Shown: piece by piece, positions 8,242 through 18,234 of the stretch
Layout of the letters: every line of letters begins with the position of its first letter
Numbering within the stretch: the stretch's first letter is position 1
Assembly: GCF_018736045.1 (NCBI RefSeq)
Contig: NZ_CP076132.1
Coordinates: 1,969,501-2,033,500, forward strand
DNA from: Flammeovirga yaeyamensis
Lineage (GTDB): Bacteria > Bacteroidota > Bacteroidia > Cytophagales > Flammeovirgaceae
Reading direction: 5' to 3'
DNA length: 64,000 nt
Notes under the pieces: model-generated
Seen by the model: the letters and a program-made list of their open reading frames with translations, nothing else
Database searches by the model: none
What the model was told of the DNA's origin: nothing
Translations under genes and position numbers: made by a program

Positions 8242-9786
8242 TTACCTATTTCTACCATACTGTTCGTGAGAACTTACCCAATCGGAAGATGAGATAGCTG
8301 AAGCCAAAGAAATCTCTCCAGCAAGCACAACAGCTGCTACAATCTCAGCAAATTTATAAGCTTTACCTTTGCCATAGCAGTCCAGTAATTCTAAGGATTC
8401 CTTTTGAGTACCAATACCTGTACCCCCACCATAGGTTGCAATAATGAGAGATGGTATTGTTATGGAAATATATAAATCTCCATCTTTTGTTAACTCAGTA
8501 TATATAATTCCAGCTGATGATTCAGATACATTGGCTACATCTTGCCCTGTAGCAATAAACATGGCTGTTATGCCATTTGGAGAATGTAGACCGGTATTGT
8601 TTACTCCAGATAAAAAAGAGCCAATAGCAGCAATTCTAGAATGGTGATCCAATTGTTCTGGCTCAACTCTCATGTATTGTTGCAATACTTCTTTTTTCAA
8701 GGTGATTTCCGCTGTTACACGTTTACCTCTTGTTCTCATGATATTGATTTGAGAGGCTTTTTTGTCTGTGGCGAAATTAGATTCAAGGAAGAAGTTTTTA
8801 ATACCTGGATATTGATCTAAAATCCAGCTACAAGCTGCAAAAGTTGCTCTGCCTACCATATTTTGTCCAGCGGCATCTCCCGTTTTAAAGTTGAAACGCA
8901 AAAAGGCAAATTTATTAGATAGGAAATGATCGATGTAAACCAAGTTGGCCACTGATGAGGTGGTTTCAGCTTCTTCTTTTATTTTATCAAAGTTTAATTG
9001 AATCCACTTTACAAAATCTCTAGCTCCTCTCGCATCTAAAAATTCGAATACAGGAGCACGTTGCATGGCATCATCAACTACAGATACTTTAATGCCTCCA
9101 CACATATTAGCTACTTTCATCCCTCTATTATATGATGCTACTAAAGTTCCTTCAGTAGTAGCCATAGGAATCATAAATTCACCAATAGCATGTTCTCCAT
9201 TTACTTTAATAGGTCCTGCAAACCCCATTGGTATTTGAGCTACACCTGTGAAATGTTCAATGTTTCCGGCCAATTCATGGGGATCAATTGAATATTTACC
9301 AATATGATTGATTGGTTTCTTTGTAAATTCTGAAACGTAAGTTTGCCTTTCCTTGATAATCTTTTCCCCAAAATCATCCATTTCATCCCTAGGCATTCTT
9401 TTTTCCACTTTGTTTGGATCTGCTACGGTGTCGTTTACAGATAATTTTAATGTTCCAAAAGGAGAGGCCTTCACACTAATTTCTAATTCATGTCTTTCTA
9501 TAGGAAGTTCATCAAAATCAGTAATATTTATTTGGATTGTTTTTCGGAGAGGGAACGCTAAACGATTTTCTTTATTTATGTCTTTAGCTTTTATGTCTGA
9601 TTGATCTGAGGTAGTAAGAGTGACTGTTTCAAGATTTACTTCATTACCATTAATCTTAATGTGGAGTATTTCCTTTAATTCAGCATCCTTAAGTCGGTTT
9701 TTTATTGAAAAGCTAATGCCATTATCAGTATTTATTAAACTACCTCTTGTGTAAAGTTGCTTAAGCAACATGCTTGGGATAAACAT
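8242..9786 (-). CDS. Hydroxymethylglutaryl-CoA reductase with N-terminal extension
   Basis: Reduces HMG-CoA to mevalonate, the committed step of the mevalonate route to isoprenoids. The core (residues about 150-514) is class I-like: MATTEGTLVAS with catalytic E212, GDAAGQNM, TDKKASQIN with catalytic K342, ATGQDVA with D416, and the late histidine H507 in SSHEQY. Class I enzymes normally use NADPH; that preference is inferred. The 514-residue chain carries an N-terminal part of about 130 residues, beta-rich and without recognised motif, not membrane spanning. It is a single gene with a large gap to aroQ, which is divergent. Confidence 0.92.
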   Translation of the reverse strand: MFIPSMLLKQLYTRGSLINTDNGISFSIKNRLKDAELKEILHIKINGNEVNLETVTLTTSDQSDIKAKDINKENRLAFPLRKTIQINITDFDELPIERHELEISVKASPFGTLKLSVNDTVADPNKVEKRMPRDEMDDFGEKIIKERQTYVSEFTKKPINHIGKYSIDPHELAGNIEHFTGVAQIPMGFAGPIKVNGEHAIGEFMIPMATTEGTLVASYNRGMKVANMCGGIKVSVVDDAMQRAPVFEFLDARGARDFVKWIQLNFDKIKEEAETTSSVANLVYIDHFLSNKFAFLRFNFKTGDAAGQNMVGRATFAACSWILDQYPGIKNFFLESNFATDKKASQINIMRTRGKRVTAEITLKKEVLQQYMRVEPEQLDHHSRIAAIGSFLSGVNNTGLHSPNGITAMFIATGQDVANVSESSAGIIYTELTKDGDLYISITIPSLIIATYGGGTGIGTQKESLELLDCYGKGKAYKFAEIVAAVVLAGEISLASAISSSDWVSSHEQYGRNR

Positions 9787-10014
9787 AGGAATTTGTTGTT
9801 TGATTTAATGATTATAGTCTATATTTCAATTGAGTTATTGAACATTTGCTTTACAGTAATATCAATATCAACGTGAAAAGAAAGTATATTTACAGTGCTT
9901 TTCAAAATTAAAACTATAAAGTGTTGTACAAAATAAGTATAGAATCAAGAAAGATATTTTCTTCATTACTATATTTACCTTTTCCAATACTAATTTAATC
10001 AATAATTATTCAAA

Positions 10015-10434
10015 ATGAAGATTTTAATTTTAAACGGACCAAACTTAAATCTTTTAGGCAAAAGAGAACCAACTATTTATGGAAATAGAAGTTTTGAAGA
10101 ATATTTTGAAGAATTAAAAAAGGTATTCCCAAATGTTGAATTAGAGTACAGACAATCGAATCATGAAGGAACACTAGTGGATTGGATTCATGAGGTGGGG
10201 TTTTCTTATGATGGTATTGTTTTCAATGCAGGGGCATATACACATACTTCCGTAGCTATTGCAGATGCAATTGCTGGTGTGACAACAAAAGTAATAGAAG
10301 TACATATTTCAAATGTGCATGCACGAGAAGCATTTAGACACCATAGTTACATGGCAAAAAATTGTGTTGGAACAATAGCAGGACTTGGGTTGAAAGGTTA
10401 TGAATTAGGAGTGAGATATTTTACCGAGTCTTAA
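10015..10434 (+). CDS. aroQ: 3-dehydroquinate dehydratase, type II
   Basis: Converts 3-dehydroquinate to 3-dehydroshikimate in the shikimate pathway. At 139 residues it has the normal length. Family motifs are [13 protein letters not shown] (7-19, with the catalytic arginine), the active-site tyrosine in [14 protein letters not shown], and [17 protein letters not shown]. The enzyme is a cytoplasmic dodecamer in the family. The stop codon overlaps the convergent hybrid kinase gene by 4 bp. pheA, which uses the end product chorismate, lies 6 kb away. Confidence 0.97.
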   Translation: MKILILNGPNLNLLGKREPTIYGNRSFEEYFEELKKVFPNVELEYRQSNHEGTLVDWIHEVGFSYDGIVFNAGAYTHTSVAIADAIAGVTTKVIEVHISNVHAREAFRHHSYMAKNCVGTIAGLGLKGYELGVRYFTES

Positions 10435-12398
10435 TTAGACAGTATAAGTGTTTTTACTTTGTCTTCTAATACGTCTTTTTTGAAAGGCTTAGAGATATAA
10501 TCATCCATTCCAGCTTCTTTACATCTTTCGAACTCACCTTTCAGAGCAGAAGCTGTCATGGCAATAATTGGAATAGATTTAATCGGTTCATCAAACTCCG
10601 ATCGAATCTTTTTTGTTGCCGTATAACCATCCATTTCTGGCATATGCACATCCATAAGAATCAAATCAAAGTGATCTTCATCTAGTTTTTCGATAGCAAT
10701 AAGCCCATTATCAGCTACTTCAGTTTTATATCCCCACTTTTTCAGTAATCTAAGCACAAGCATTTGATTGACTTCATTATCTTCTACTAAGAGTACTTTT
10801 TTAGTTGACTGATCAAATTCGATAGTGTTTTCTTCTTCAAAAGGAACCTTTTGCTCTTGACTTTCTTTGGTCGCAAGATAATTTTTAAAGGTGATGTTAA
10901 AGTAAAAAGTACTACCTAAATTGGGTTTACTCTCAACAAACATTTCTCCTCCTTGTAATTCTACTAATTGTTTAGAAATACTTAATCCTAGGCCTGTACC
11001 TCCAAATTTTCTAGTAGTCGCATTGGATGCCTGAGTAAAACTATCAAAGATTTGATCAATTTTATCTTTAGGAATACCAATACCAGAATCTTTTACAGAA
11101 AACTGCAGCTTCGACTCATTTTCACTTTGCTCTAAACATCTAACAGTGATGATTACACTCCCTTCAAAAGTGAATTTAATGGCATTAGAGAATAGATTGA
11201 TAAGTATTTGTTTCAATCGAACAGGATCTCCAATAACAAATTGAGGGACTTTTTTAGAAATATCTAATAAGGCATTTAATCCTTTTTCCTCAGTCTGAAT
11301 TTTATGAGTTTCAATAATGCTATTCAATAAATCAAATAAGTCGATTTTGGTGGTTTCTAGTGAAAGCTTACCTGATTCAATTTTGGATACATCTAGTATG
11401 TCATTAATTACAACCAATAAGTGGTCAGCAGAACCTTTTAATACTTTCAATAAATGTTTTTGTTCATCATCTAAAGGTGTGTCCTGTAGTAGATCAGCCA
11501 TACCCATTACTCCATTTATAGGTGTTCTGATCTCGTGCGACATATTCGCTAAGAACTCTTGCTTAGCATTCGCAGAACTTTCTGCCACTTCTTTTGCATG
11601 GATTAATGACTCGTTTTGCTCTTCGATTTTCGAAAGCATATCGTTAAAAGCTGTAATCAATTGACCAATTTCGTCATGCCTTTGGTCTTGAATACGAATT
11701 GAAAAATCCTTTTTATTAGAGATGTTATGCGCGGTTTTCTCTAAATCAAGAATGGGTTTAGAGATCGTTCTTTGTAACGGTACTGATAGGAAAAATACTA
11801 GGAGTACTACCGATCCCACAATCACAATAAACATAACAAAGTAAGTGGTTAAACGGCCTTGTATACTGTCCAAGTTAGATCTAAGAAAAACAGTATTTAT
11901 CCTGCCATTTTCATCAAAGGTACTTACATATATGTCCAGATGATTTTCGATTAACGAAAAATTGGTTTCATTTTGAGTGTATTTGGGGATATAATCAGCA
12001 TGCGAAAGTTGCCATTCTTTATCAAGAAGAATATTCTTTTTCTGATTTATAGAATCTTTTTTTGCTAGTGAAACAGCTTTCTGATTAAAATAAGCAAATA
12101 ATCGTTGTTCTTTATCAAAGATAACTCCAGTAAGGATATGTGGATTATTGATTAATAAATCTGATAAATTTTGTTGTGCGGCATTTACTTGTTGAAGTTC
12201 AACAGAGGCATCGTTATTATCACCTATAATTTTAGCTAATTGTTGGGTATCGTTTATAAACTTGGTTTTATATTGTTGGAAATCATATGTACAATACAAA
12301 ATTGTTGATAACGATGAGGCAATCAAACTAACCAATAGTATTATACTGATTAATTTAATTCTTAGAGATTGTTGATATAGTTTTTTAATCTGGGTCAT
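10431..12398 (-). CDS. Hybrid histidine kinase with YfiN/CHASE8-like sensor
   Basis: 655 residues from the ATG at 12398; a GTG at 12413 is possible. Order: TM helix (about 15-37), a periplasmic domain of about 145 residues, TM helix (about 187-206), HAMP (about 210-260), short coiled coil, HisKA with [13 protein letters not shown] (H288), ATPase with N-box [14 protein letters not shown] and GTGLGL, and a C-terminal receiver with EDN and D583 ([11 protein letters not shown]). The periplasmic part ([15 protein letters not shown], then [20 protein letters not shown] and FAYF) resembles the CHASE8 sensor of the diguanylate cyclase YfiN. It overlaps the upstream YfiR gene by 14 bp, so the kinase probably reads the YfiR state. 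Function in detail is inference. Confidence 0.88.
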   Translation of the reverse strand: MTQIKKLYQQSLRIKLISIILLVSLIASSLSTILYCTYDFQQYKTKFINDTQQLAKIIGDNNDASVELQQVNAAQQNLSDLLINNPHILTGVIFDKEQRLFAYFNQKAVSLAKKDSINQKKNILLDKEWQLSHADYIPKYTQNETNFSLIENHLDIYVSTFDENGRINTVFLRSNLDSIQGRLTTYFVMFIVIVGSVVLLVFFLSVPLQRTISKPILDLEKTAHNISNKKDFSIRIQDQRHDEIGQLITAFNDMLSKIEEQNESLIHAKEVAESSANAKQEFLANMSHEIRTPINGVMGMADLLQDTPLDDEQKHLLKVLKGSADHLLVVINDILDVSKIESGKLSLETTKIDLFDLLNSIIETHKIQTEEKGLNALLDISKKVPQFVIGDPVRLKQILINLFSNAIKFTFEGSVIITVRCLEQSENESKLQFSVKDSGIGIPKDKIDQIFDSFTQASNATTRKFGGTGLGLSISKQLVELQGGEMFVESKPNLGSTFYFNITFKNYLATKESQEQKVPFEEENTIEFDQSTKKVLLVEDNEVNQMLVLRLLKKWGYKTEVADNGLIAIEKLDEDHFDLILMDVHMPEMDGYTATKKIRSEFDEPIKSIPIIAMTASALKGEFERCKEAGMDDYISKPFKKDVLEDKVKTLILSN

Positions 12399-12957
12399 AC
12401 GGAATAATATCACTTGCTAGATTAAGGAGTTTTACGTCTATCGTCAGTTGTGCTTTATTTGCGGAGACAATATTAAGAGTATATAAACCATTTGGAGTGA
12501 GATTAATTATGCCTCCATTTCTACAGAAGTTAGGAATATTATCACCTATGGTCAAAACAAATGAATTATTCTTTTCATAAATCTCATTTAGTAATGCTTT
12601 TATTTCTTCATTGGAAAACCCTTGAGTCATAAATACAATATGCGATCCTTTTAACTCTTTAATACTATTACCTCTTCTTATTTCCCATTGTCTGCCATTA
12701 ACATATCTGTTCTTGAACATATTGTCGATCACATCTCCAAAAGGGTCATCCCCCAAAATGCCTAATACTAGTTTATTATTATCCTTAAATGCTTTTGAGG
12801 GCCAATTGACAAATTTAGCGAAAGTATTGACCATTGCCGCTTTCCTTTCATATTCATCAAATTGAGCATAGGAAGTCGCTACAGTAAAATAGGCAATACA
12901 TCCAACTGCAATTAGTAGTAGTTTTCTTATCGATATGTCTTGAAAAATTGTTTTCAA
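12385..12957 (-). CDS. YfiR family periplasmic protein (DUF4154)
   Basis: 190 residues with a signal peptide ending about ATSYA (residue 31). The YfiR/HmsC family pattern is clear: [27 protein letters not shown], the IVFMTQGFS strand, then [10 protein letters not shown] and the [11 protein letters not shown] end. In Pseudomonas and E. coli YfiR is a periplasmic repressor that binds the sensor domain of the cyclase YfiN. Only one mature cysteine remains (in NFCRNGG), so the redox disulfides known from Pseudomonas YfiR cannot all form. It starts 1 bp after the PD40 gene and overlaps the kinase gene, so the three proteins are very probably made together. Confidence 0.88.
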   Translation of the reverse strand: MKTIFQDISIRKLLLIAVGCIAYFTVATSYAQFDEYERKAAMVNTFAKFVNWPSKAFKDNNKLVLGILGDDPFGDVIDNMFKNRYVNGRQWEIRRGNSIKELKGSHIVFMTQGFSNEEIKALLNEIYEKNNSFVLTIGDNIPNFCRNGGIINLTPNGLYTLNIVSANKAQLTIDVKLLNLASDIIPYDPD

Positions 12958-12958
12958 T

Positions 12959-15259
12959 TTATTTTAGTCTAACAGATAATAATATACAGGCATTATCTTT
13001 TGAGGTGTTTAATTGTTTATTTTTTATTTGATACTGCCATCTAGATACACCTTTAGCAGAAAGGTAATTTAAGATGGAATTCATTCTCATTTCATTCAAT
13101 TGATCTATCGTTGATAATGTTTTATTTGATTCATTTTTAGAGAACCAAACGACGTCCAATATCACATTATCTCTATTTTTTAGAAATTCAGACAATTCAT
13201 TTAAACTTGCTTTATTGTCTCTTGAGATATCAAATTCTTTTTCTGGGAAATAATAGCGTTCTTCAACAATTACATTTTGATGAAGTTGATTACCAATTTT
13301 TACAACCTTATCACCTTGATCTCCTCGAATACTATCCAAAGAGGTGATTAAATCAGGATTAGCTTCATTAAAAGCACGTTCTATAAGGTCTAATAAAGGT
13401 GTATAATAAGGGTCAGGATTGTTGGATGCACTTTGAGTATTCACTAGAGATAGATCCTTAACTGGATCATCTAAATCATTTAAATTAGCAAGACCTTCTT
13501 TATCTGTTCTATCCACAATCATTTCCATGAGCATCAATAAAGCATCATAACGAGCATCTGTACTTTCACTTACATCCTGTGTTTTTAATTCATCAAAAGT
13601 AGTGATTTCAAACTTGGTTTTTCCAGGAATAACATCATACCCCACTACTTTATTGAACACCTCAATTTCGTTAATGGCGAATTCTTTATCCAATTGATAT
13701 CTATAAGTATCCTTAGGGAGGTCGATAGCCATGGTATATAATTCTACATCTTCATAAATTATAGTGATGCTATAATTTTTTCCTGGAGGAAGAATCATAA
13801 AGAATTTTCCGACATCAGGAGAGGGGTCGTAAACGTATTTTTTATAGGTAATATCAGAATTGTCTTTAACTAATAAAGTGATCGGTAGAGAAACACCGTT
13901 TTTCAACACTTTAATTTTTCCCGTGACAATAGCCCTTTTCATTTTGTGAACAGGCTTGAAAATGGCATATATATCTTTTCCTCCTACAGATTGTTGATTT
14001 TGCCTATCAGAAGTAAAATAAGAATATCTTTTGCTTGGGATTTGAGAAAACTGAAGTTCATTAAAAGGAGAGTTGACTTTCTTTCCTAAATTTTTTGGTC
14101 TAGTCCAATTGGCCCCTTCTTTTTTAGCAACGACTAAGTCAAAACCACCCATTGATAACACCCCATTAGTACTATAATAAAGTGTTTTATTATCGTTATG
14201 AATGAAAGGGAAAACTTCATCATTAGGGCCATTGATTGTTGGACCTAAATTGATTGGTTTAGACCAATCGTCTTTTCCAACACGGATAGATTTATATATA
14301 TCAAAACCGCCTTGTCCACCAGGTCTATTTGATGAAAAGTAAATTGTTGTGCCATTGTTTGCAAGAATAGCACCTCTTTCTTCGTGATTGGAATTGATTT
14401 TAGAGTTTAATTTTTTTGGTTTTTGCCATCTTCCTTTTTTTACTCTTGTTTCGTATATATTGCCTTTTCCTTTTGCATCAGTGCTGTATTCAATATATAA
14501 AAGCATATAAGAACCATCCTGAACATATAGAGGGTATATAGTATTAAACTCACCATCGAATTGTGGGTAGGGATGGGAGAATTGAACACCTTTTCGATAA
14601 GAAAGATAGATGTCGCTGTCTTTACTTTTTAAATCTTCTGGTAAAAAAGCGTATTGATCTCCATAGACATAGTTATAACTATCTACTTGTCTATTGGAGT
14701 TGAAAAGAATAAAATTATCTCTTTTTGATATGATAGGAGCAGTCTCATCGTACGAAGTGTTTATAGGAATATCCATAATCGCAGTTGTTTCAGAAGATAG
14801 ATCATCCACACTGTTTAATTTGATTCCATTTTCACATTGTTTGATTCTCAACTCGACATCATCAAATGTTTTTTCTTTAGTTGTATTTGCTTCAAGATAT
14901 TCGTTGAAATAATTGATGGCATCAATATACTTTTCATTCAATTGTAAAAGATGTCCATATAAATAATATCTATCCGAAGGAATTGTATTACAGTTTTCTT
15001 GAATTAAATACTTCAGATAAGGGGTTGCTTCATTTATTTTAAAAGGTGACTTTAAATAACATAAAGCTATCTTATATTTCAGATCGCAAGAATGAATATC
15101 CTTGGTTTCTAGTTTATGATAGATATCTAATGCTAAATAATAGTTGCCATTTTCAAAGGCCTTGTCGGCTGCCTCTAATGTAATTGCTTGCTGAGCAAAA
15201 AGAGTAGAGGAGAAGAAAAGGGTAAATATAAGAGCAATATGTAGTTTAATGTAGTTCAG
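12959..15259 (-). CDS. Secreted TPR / PD40 propeller / OmpA-like protein, probable CTG start
   Basis: The first ATG/GTG/TTG in frame is a TTG at 14941, but the frame stays open another 318 bp upstream to 15259. That part encodes a signal peptide (MNYIKLHIALIFTLFFSSTL then FAQ) and TPR-like helices (AFENGNYYLALDIYHKLE, KYKIALCYLKSP). No ATG, GTG or TTG exists there; CTG at 15257-15259 is the best placed start, 12 bp after the upstream stop, giving 766 aa. PD40 blades follow, around residues 250-440 (YFSSNRPGGQGGFDIY, YYSTNG, YFTSDRQ), then beta-rich linker and a degenerate OmpA-like C-terminus. By position it could be the YfiB-type outer-membrane partner of the downstream YfiR and kinase. Cell location is inferred. 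Confidence 0.75.
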   Translation of the reverse strand: MNYIKLHIALIFTLFFSSTLFAQQAITLEAADKAFENGNYYLALDIYHKLETKDIHSCDLKYKIALCYLKSPFKINEATPYLKYLIQENCNTIPSDRYYLYGHLLQLNEKYIDAINYFNEYLEANTTKEKTFDDVELRIKQCENGIKLNSVDDLSSETTAIMDIPINTSYDETAPIISKRDNFILFNSNRQVDSYNYVYGDQYAFLPEDLKSKDSDIYLSYRKGVQFSHPYPQFDGEFNTIYPLYVQDGSYMLLYIEYSTDAKGKGNIYETRVKKGRWQKPKKLNSKINSNHEERGAILANNGTTIYFSSNRPGGQGGFDIYKSIRVGKDDWSKPINLGPTINGPNDEVFPFIHNDNKTLYYSTNGVLSMGGFDLVVAKKEGANWTRPKNLGKKVNSPFNELQFSQIPSKRYSYFTSDRQNQQSVGGKDIYAIFKPVHKMKRAIVTGKIKVLKNGVSLPITLLVKDNSDITYKKYVYDPSPDVGKFFMILPPGKNYSITIIYEDVELYTMAIDLPKDTYRYQLDKEFAINEIEVFNKVVGYDVIPGKTKFEITTFDELKTQDVSESTDARYDALLMLMEMIVDRTDKEGLANLNDLDDPVKDLSLVNTQSASNNPDPYYTPLLDLIERAFNEANPDLITSLDSIRGDQGDKVVKIGNQLHQNVIVEERYYFPEKEFDISRDNKASLNELSEFLKNRDNVILDVVWFSKNESNKTLSTIDQLNEMRMNSILNYLSAKGVSRWQYQIKNKQLNTSKDNACILLSVRLK

Positions 15260-15271
15260 CTTTTAAAAAAT

Positions 15272-16489
15272 TTAGATCGAACCTTGAGAATTTGTTCTGA
15301 TAAGTAATATACCAAAATTATTTTGATCTGAAGTTTGTTTAGAACCTACAATAATAAAATCGCCATTTTCAGCCTCAACAACAGCATTACCTCTTTGTTC
15401 TTTTACACCACCAATAGATTTCTCCCATTGCTTTTGTCCTTTATCATCAATCTTTACAAGCAATGTATTAAACCCTTCAAGAGAAGTGTTATCGCCATAT
15501 TCATCCGGAACATACACTTCTGTGTAACCAACTAATGCATAACCACCATCTTTAGTTTTAGAAATGCCATGAGCTTCGTCGTAGCTTAAACCACCAAATG
15601 ATTTGTGCCATAATTGTTGACCTTCAGCATCAGTTCTTACAATCCATGCATCCAATGATGCTTCTGCAAAAGTATAAGAGTATCCAACAATAGCATAACC
15701 GCCATCATTTGTTTTTACAAACTGATTGGCTTTCTCAGTGTCGCCACCACCATAAGTGCGTTCCCATTGTTTATTTCCTTCAAGGTCAGTTTTAAACATC
15801 CAAATGTCCCACTTTCCTCTTCCTAGTGACTCCGTGTTACCAACAACAGTATAACTGTCCTCATTTACTATAATATCTACAGTTCTGTCGTTTTTAGCAC
15901 CACCATAAAACTTTCTCCATAGTTCAGTTCCTTTTGCATCTATACGCAACAAAAAGGCATCTTCAGATGGCTCTTCTTTATCTAATTTTAGAATTCCGCC
16001 ACCTATAATAAAACCACCATCTTTTGTTTCAGCAATTGCAGTGCCTTCCTCAATGGAGTTTTCATCACCGTAAGTTTGTCTCCAAAGTTGCTTACCTTGA
16101 GCATTTACTTTTACAATCCAAGTATCTTTTAAGTCGATACTTAAACCATAGGAGTCAGAACTACCTACAGTGATATAACCACCATCAGAAGTAGGAATAA
16201 TTTGATAGACTTCCTCTGTTTCGGTATCTCCAAACTTGTAATTCCATTTTACATTCCCGCCTTCGTCAATTTTCCAAAGGCTCATGTCCATATTACCACT
16301 AGTTCCCACAGAACGACCAGCGATGATATAACCACCGTCATGTGCTTTAATTATACACTTACCTTGGTCATATTTGCCACCTCCTAATACTTTATTAAAT
16401 GTTGAGGAAGTTTTTATAGGTGCGTTATCTGCTTGAACATATATATTGATGCTCAGAATAGTGAGTACTATGAAAAAAAATTGTTTCAT
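15272..16489 (-). CDS. Secreted seven-repeat beta-propeller protein
   Basis: 405 residues with a signal peptide (about 1-20). Seven repeats of about 50-58 residues are marked by DGGYxxxG cores (IIAGRS, ITVGSS, IIGGGI, TVVGNT, AIVGYS, ALVGYT, IIVGSK), each preceded by a segment like DxWIVKxDxxGxxxWxxxyGG. Seven such units predict a closed seven-bladed propeller. No C-terminal sorting domain or enzymatic residue is apparent. It is the first gene of the operon that continues with the PD40 protein 12 bp on, YfiR, and the hybrid kinase, so it may supply the external sensing or binding surface. Confidence 0.75.
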   Translation of the reverse strand: MKQFFFIVLTILSINIYVQADNAPIKTSSTFNKVLGGGKYDQGKCIIKAHDGGYIIAGRSVGTSGNMDMSLWKIDEGGNVKWNYKFGDTETEEVYQIIPTSDGGYITVGSSDSYGLSIDLKDTWIVKVNAQGKQLWRQTYGDENSIEEGTAIAETKDGGFIIGGGILKLDKEEPSEDAFLLRIDAKGTELWRKFYGGAKNDRTVDIIVNEDSYTVVGNTESLGRGKWDIWMFKTDLEGNKQWERTYGGGDTEKANQFVKTNDGGYAIVGYSYTFAEASLDAWIVRTDAEGQQLWHKSFGGLSYDEAHGISKTKDGGYALVGYTEVYVPDEYGDNTSLEGFNTLLVKIDDKGQKQWEKSIGGVKEQRGNAVVEAENGDFIIVGSKQTSDQNNFGILLIRTNSQGSI

Positions 16490-16553
16490 CCCTTAATTAT
16501 TAGGTCAAATAGAATTACTACTTATCAAACGTAAAAAATCGAAACTTATTTTA

Positions 16554-17627
16554 TCAGACCATTTTAACATAGCTTCCTAAGAAAGTAATTGTGTCAGAAT
16601 AGGATCTTATGATCTCCTGAGTCTTAGGATCGTTATAATGTCCATCAAAATCGATAACGAACCAGTAATTAAAATTATCCTTCATCTTTGCTGGTCTGCT
16701 TTCAATTTTAGTAAGATTGATATCTCTTTGTCTGAATTCTTCCAAGAAGTTTGCCAAATCACCCGGCTGATTACCAATTTTTGCAAGAATTGATGTTTTG
16801 TCATTGTTACTTTGTTGATTTACAAAGTTCTTAGCAATAATTAAAAATCTCGTGGTATTATCCTGACTATCCTCAATATTATTATATCGAATTGGTAGCT
16901 GGAATAATTTAGCGGCAATATGAGAACAGATAGCAGCAGCACCTTCCTCTTTAGAGGCCATTTCTGCAGCTCTAGAGGTAGATGATACTTGAATTAATCT
17001 GATATCATCTCCGAAATAATCCTCCAAGAAATTACGACATTGTCTAAATGCAATATCTTTTGAATATATTTTTTTGATTTTCGTTAAATCATCATGATTT
17101 GATGCTAAACTGAAGCTAATCGACATTGGCAATTCTGCGACAATCTTTACATCTCTATAACATAATTGATCAATCGTTTCTGCTACAGTTCCTTCTTGAT
17201 TATTTTCAATAGGGACAACGCCAAAACGTACTCTTTCTGTTTCTACATTATCAAAAACAGATTTGATAGTCTTTAATGGAATATATTCACTCATTGCACC
17301 AAATCTATTTTCAGCAGCTTGGTGGGTATAACTTCCATCAGGGCCTAAGAAGGCAACTTTTTCAGGTAATTCTAAATTTCTACTTACGGCAAATATTTCC
17401 AAAAATATTGCTTCAATTGCAGAGTTATTTAAAGTTCCTTTATCATCTTGAGAAATATGAGTTAAACGATCAATAATCGATTTTTCTCTTTCTGGGCGAT
17501 AGATAACAGACTTTTCATGTTTTTTTAATTCACCAACTTTTTTAACGACATCCATTCTTTCGTTTAGAAGCCTTAAAAGTTGATTATCTATAGCATCGAT
17601 TTGATTTCTTAATGATAGTAAGTCCAT
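16554..17627 (-). CDS. pheA: Bifunctional chorismate mutase / prephenate dehydratase
   Basis: Makes phenylpyruvate from chorismate through prephenate. Residues 1-85 are an AroQ-class chorismate mutase (LRNQIDAIDNQLLRLLNERM, VIYRPEREKSII). Residues about 90-270 are the prephenate dehydratase (VAFLGPDGSYTHQAA, PIENNQEGTV, catalytic T in NTTRF). Residues about 280-357 are an ACT domain with the ESRP motif that binds phenylalanine for feedback inhibition. The length (357) is normal for the fusion. It appears to be a single gene between the propeller operon and the terminator at 17721. Confidence 0.96.
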   Translation of the reverse strand: MDLLSLRNQIDAIDNQLLRLLNERMDVVKKVGELKKHEKSVIYRPEREKSIIDRLTHISQDDKGTLNNSAIEAIFLEIFAVSRNLELPEKVAFLGPDGSYTHQAAENRFGAMSEYIPLKTIKSVFDNVETERVRFGVVPIENNQEGTVAETIDQLCYRDVKIVAELPMSISFSLASNHDDLTKIKKIYSKDIAFRQCRNFLEDYFGDDIRLIQVSSTSRAAEMASKEEGAAAICSHIAAKLFQLPIRYNNIEDSQDNTTRFLIIAKNFVNQQSNNDKTSILAKIGNQPGDLANFLEEFRQRDINLTKIESRPAKMKDNFNYWFVIDFDGHYNDPKTQEIIRSYSDTITFLGSYVKMV

Positions 17628-17687
17628 TTACCGCACAATTTTTTATAAGATTCTGTATTAAAGTTCAAGTTGAATTACTTGATCATA

Positions 17688-17695
17688 CAAATCTA
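17688..17695 (-). promoter_or_regulatory. Possible -7 element of pheA
   Basis: TAGATTTG on the minus strand matches TAnnTTTG about 60 bp before the pheA start. The nearest TTTG upstream is 23 bp away, longer than the usual 19-20, so this is a weak call. Confidence 0.3.
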
Positions 17696-17720
17696 TTGAT
17701 TTTTTAAGTTTTGAAAAACA

Positions 17721-17755
17721 AAAAAGGACAGAAGCCTGTCGCTGCTGTCCTTTTT
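17721..17755 (-). terminator. Intrinsic terminator, minus strand (possibly bidirectional)
   Basis: 11-bp stem AAAAAGGACAG (17721-17731) with CTGTCCTTTTT (17745-17755). It closes the operon ending at 17777 and separates it from pheA. Confidence 0.8.
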
Positions 17756-17776
17756 AGGAATATATAAAAGATTCAA

Positions 17777-18205
17777 TTAACGCTTAAAGCCTAAAACAGC
17801 TGCTCCACAATAACTTTTTGAATCTTTAAATGTAAAACTTAAATAGTAAATACCAGTAGACGTACACTTGTAAGTCCAAGTATTTAAAAATCTATTGTTG
17901 TAGAAAGAAGAAATAATTTTACGTCTTTTCGCATTGTAAAGCGTAGAAATTAGTCCTTGTGCACCACCATCTTTACCAGAAATAGTAATTTGGTAGCTAG
18001 TATCTTTTGCTAAAACGCAAGTATATTCGATTTTACGACGAGTACCGTTACGTCCATCGATTCTGTAACTTTTCGAAAATTGAAAGCCTGGATTAAGCTC
18101 TTTCATACTTTTCGTTACGTACAACTCTGCATTACATTGCGCTGAGGCCTCTTCTACAGTGAATAAGGCGAAGATAAAAGTGATAGCTAAAAATATTTTT
18201 TTCAT
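17777..18205 (-). CDS. Small secreted protein of unknown function
   Basis: 142 residues with a signal peptide (cleaved after EASAQ, about residue 23). The mature part is basic and beta-rich, with four cysteines, one right after the cleavage site, one in YTCVLAK, one in TYKCTSTG and one in KSYCGAA, which suggests two disulfides in the periplasm or outside. The YYLSFTF strand and end GAAVLGFKR look like a lipocalin- or jelly-roll-type barrel edge, but I recognise no family. It is the last gene of the operon with the ABC protein and the 300-aa protein, 29 bp after the latter. Confidence 0.65.
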   Translation of the reverse strand: MKKIFLAITFIFALFTVEEASAQCNAELYVTKSMKELNPGFQFSKSYRIDGRNGTRRKIEYTCVLAKDTSYQITISGKDGGAQGLISTLYNAKRRKIISSFYNNRFLNTWTYKCTSTGIYYLSFTFKDSKSYCGAAVLGFKR

Positions 18206-18234
18206 CGTTCCGAAATTTTTCTGAGAAGTATGAG

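Noticed and set aside
14694-14912. Short plus-strand frame antisense to the PD40 gene start region
   Set aside because: Antisense shadow of the gene, which here extends to 15259.
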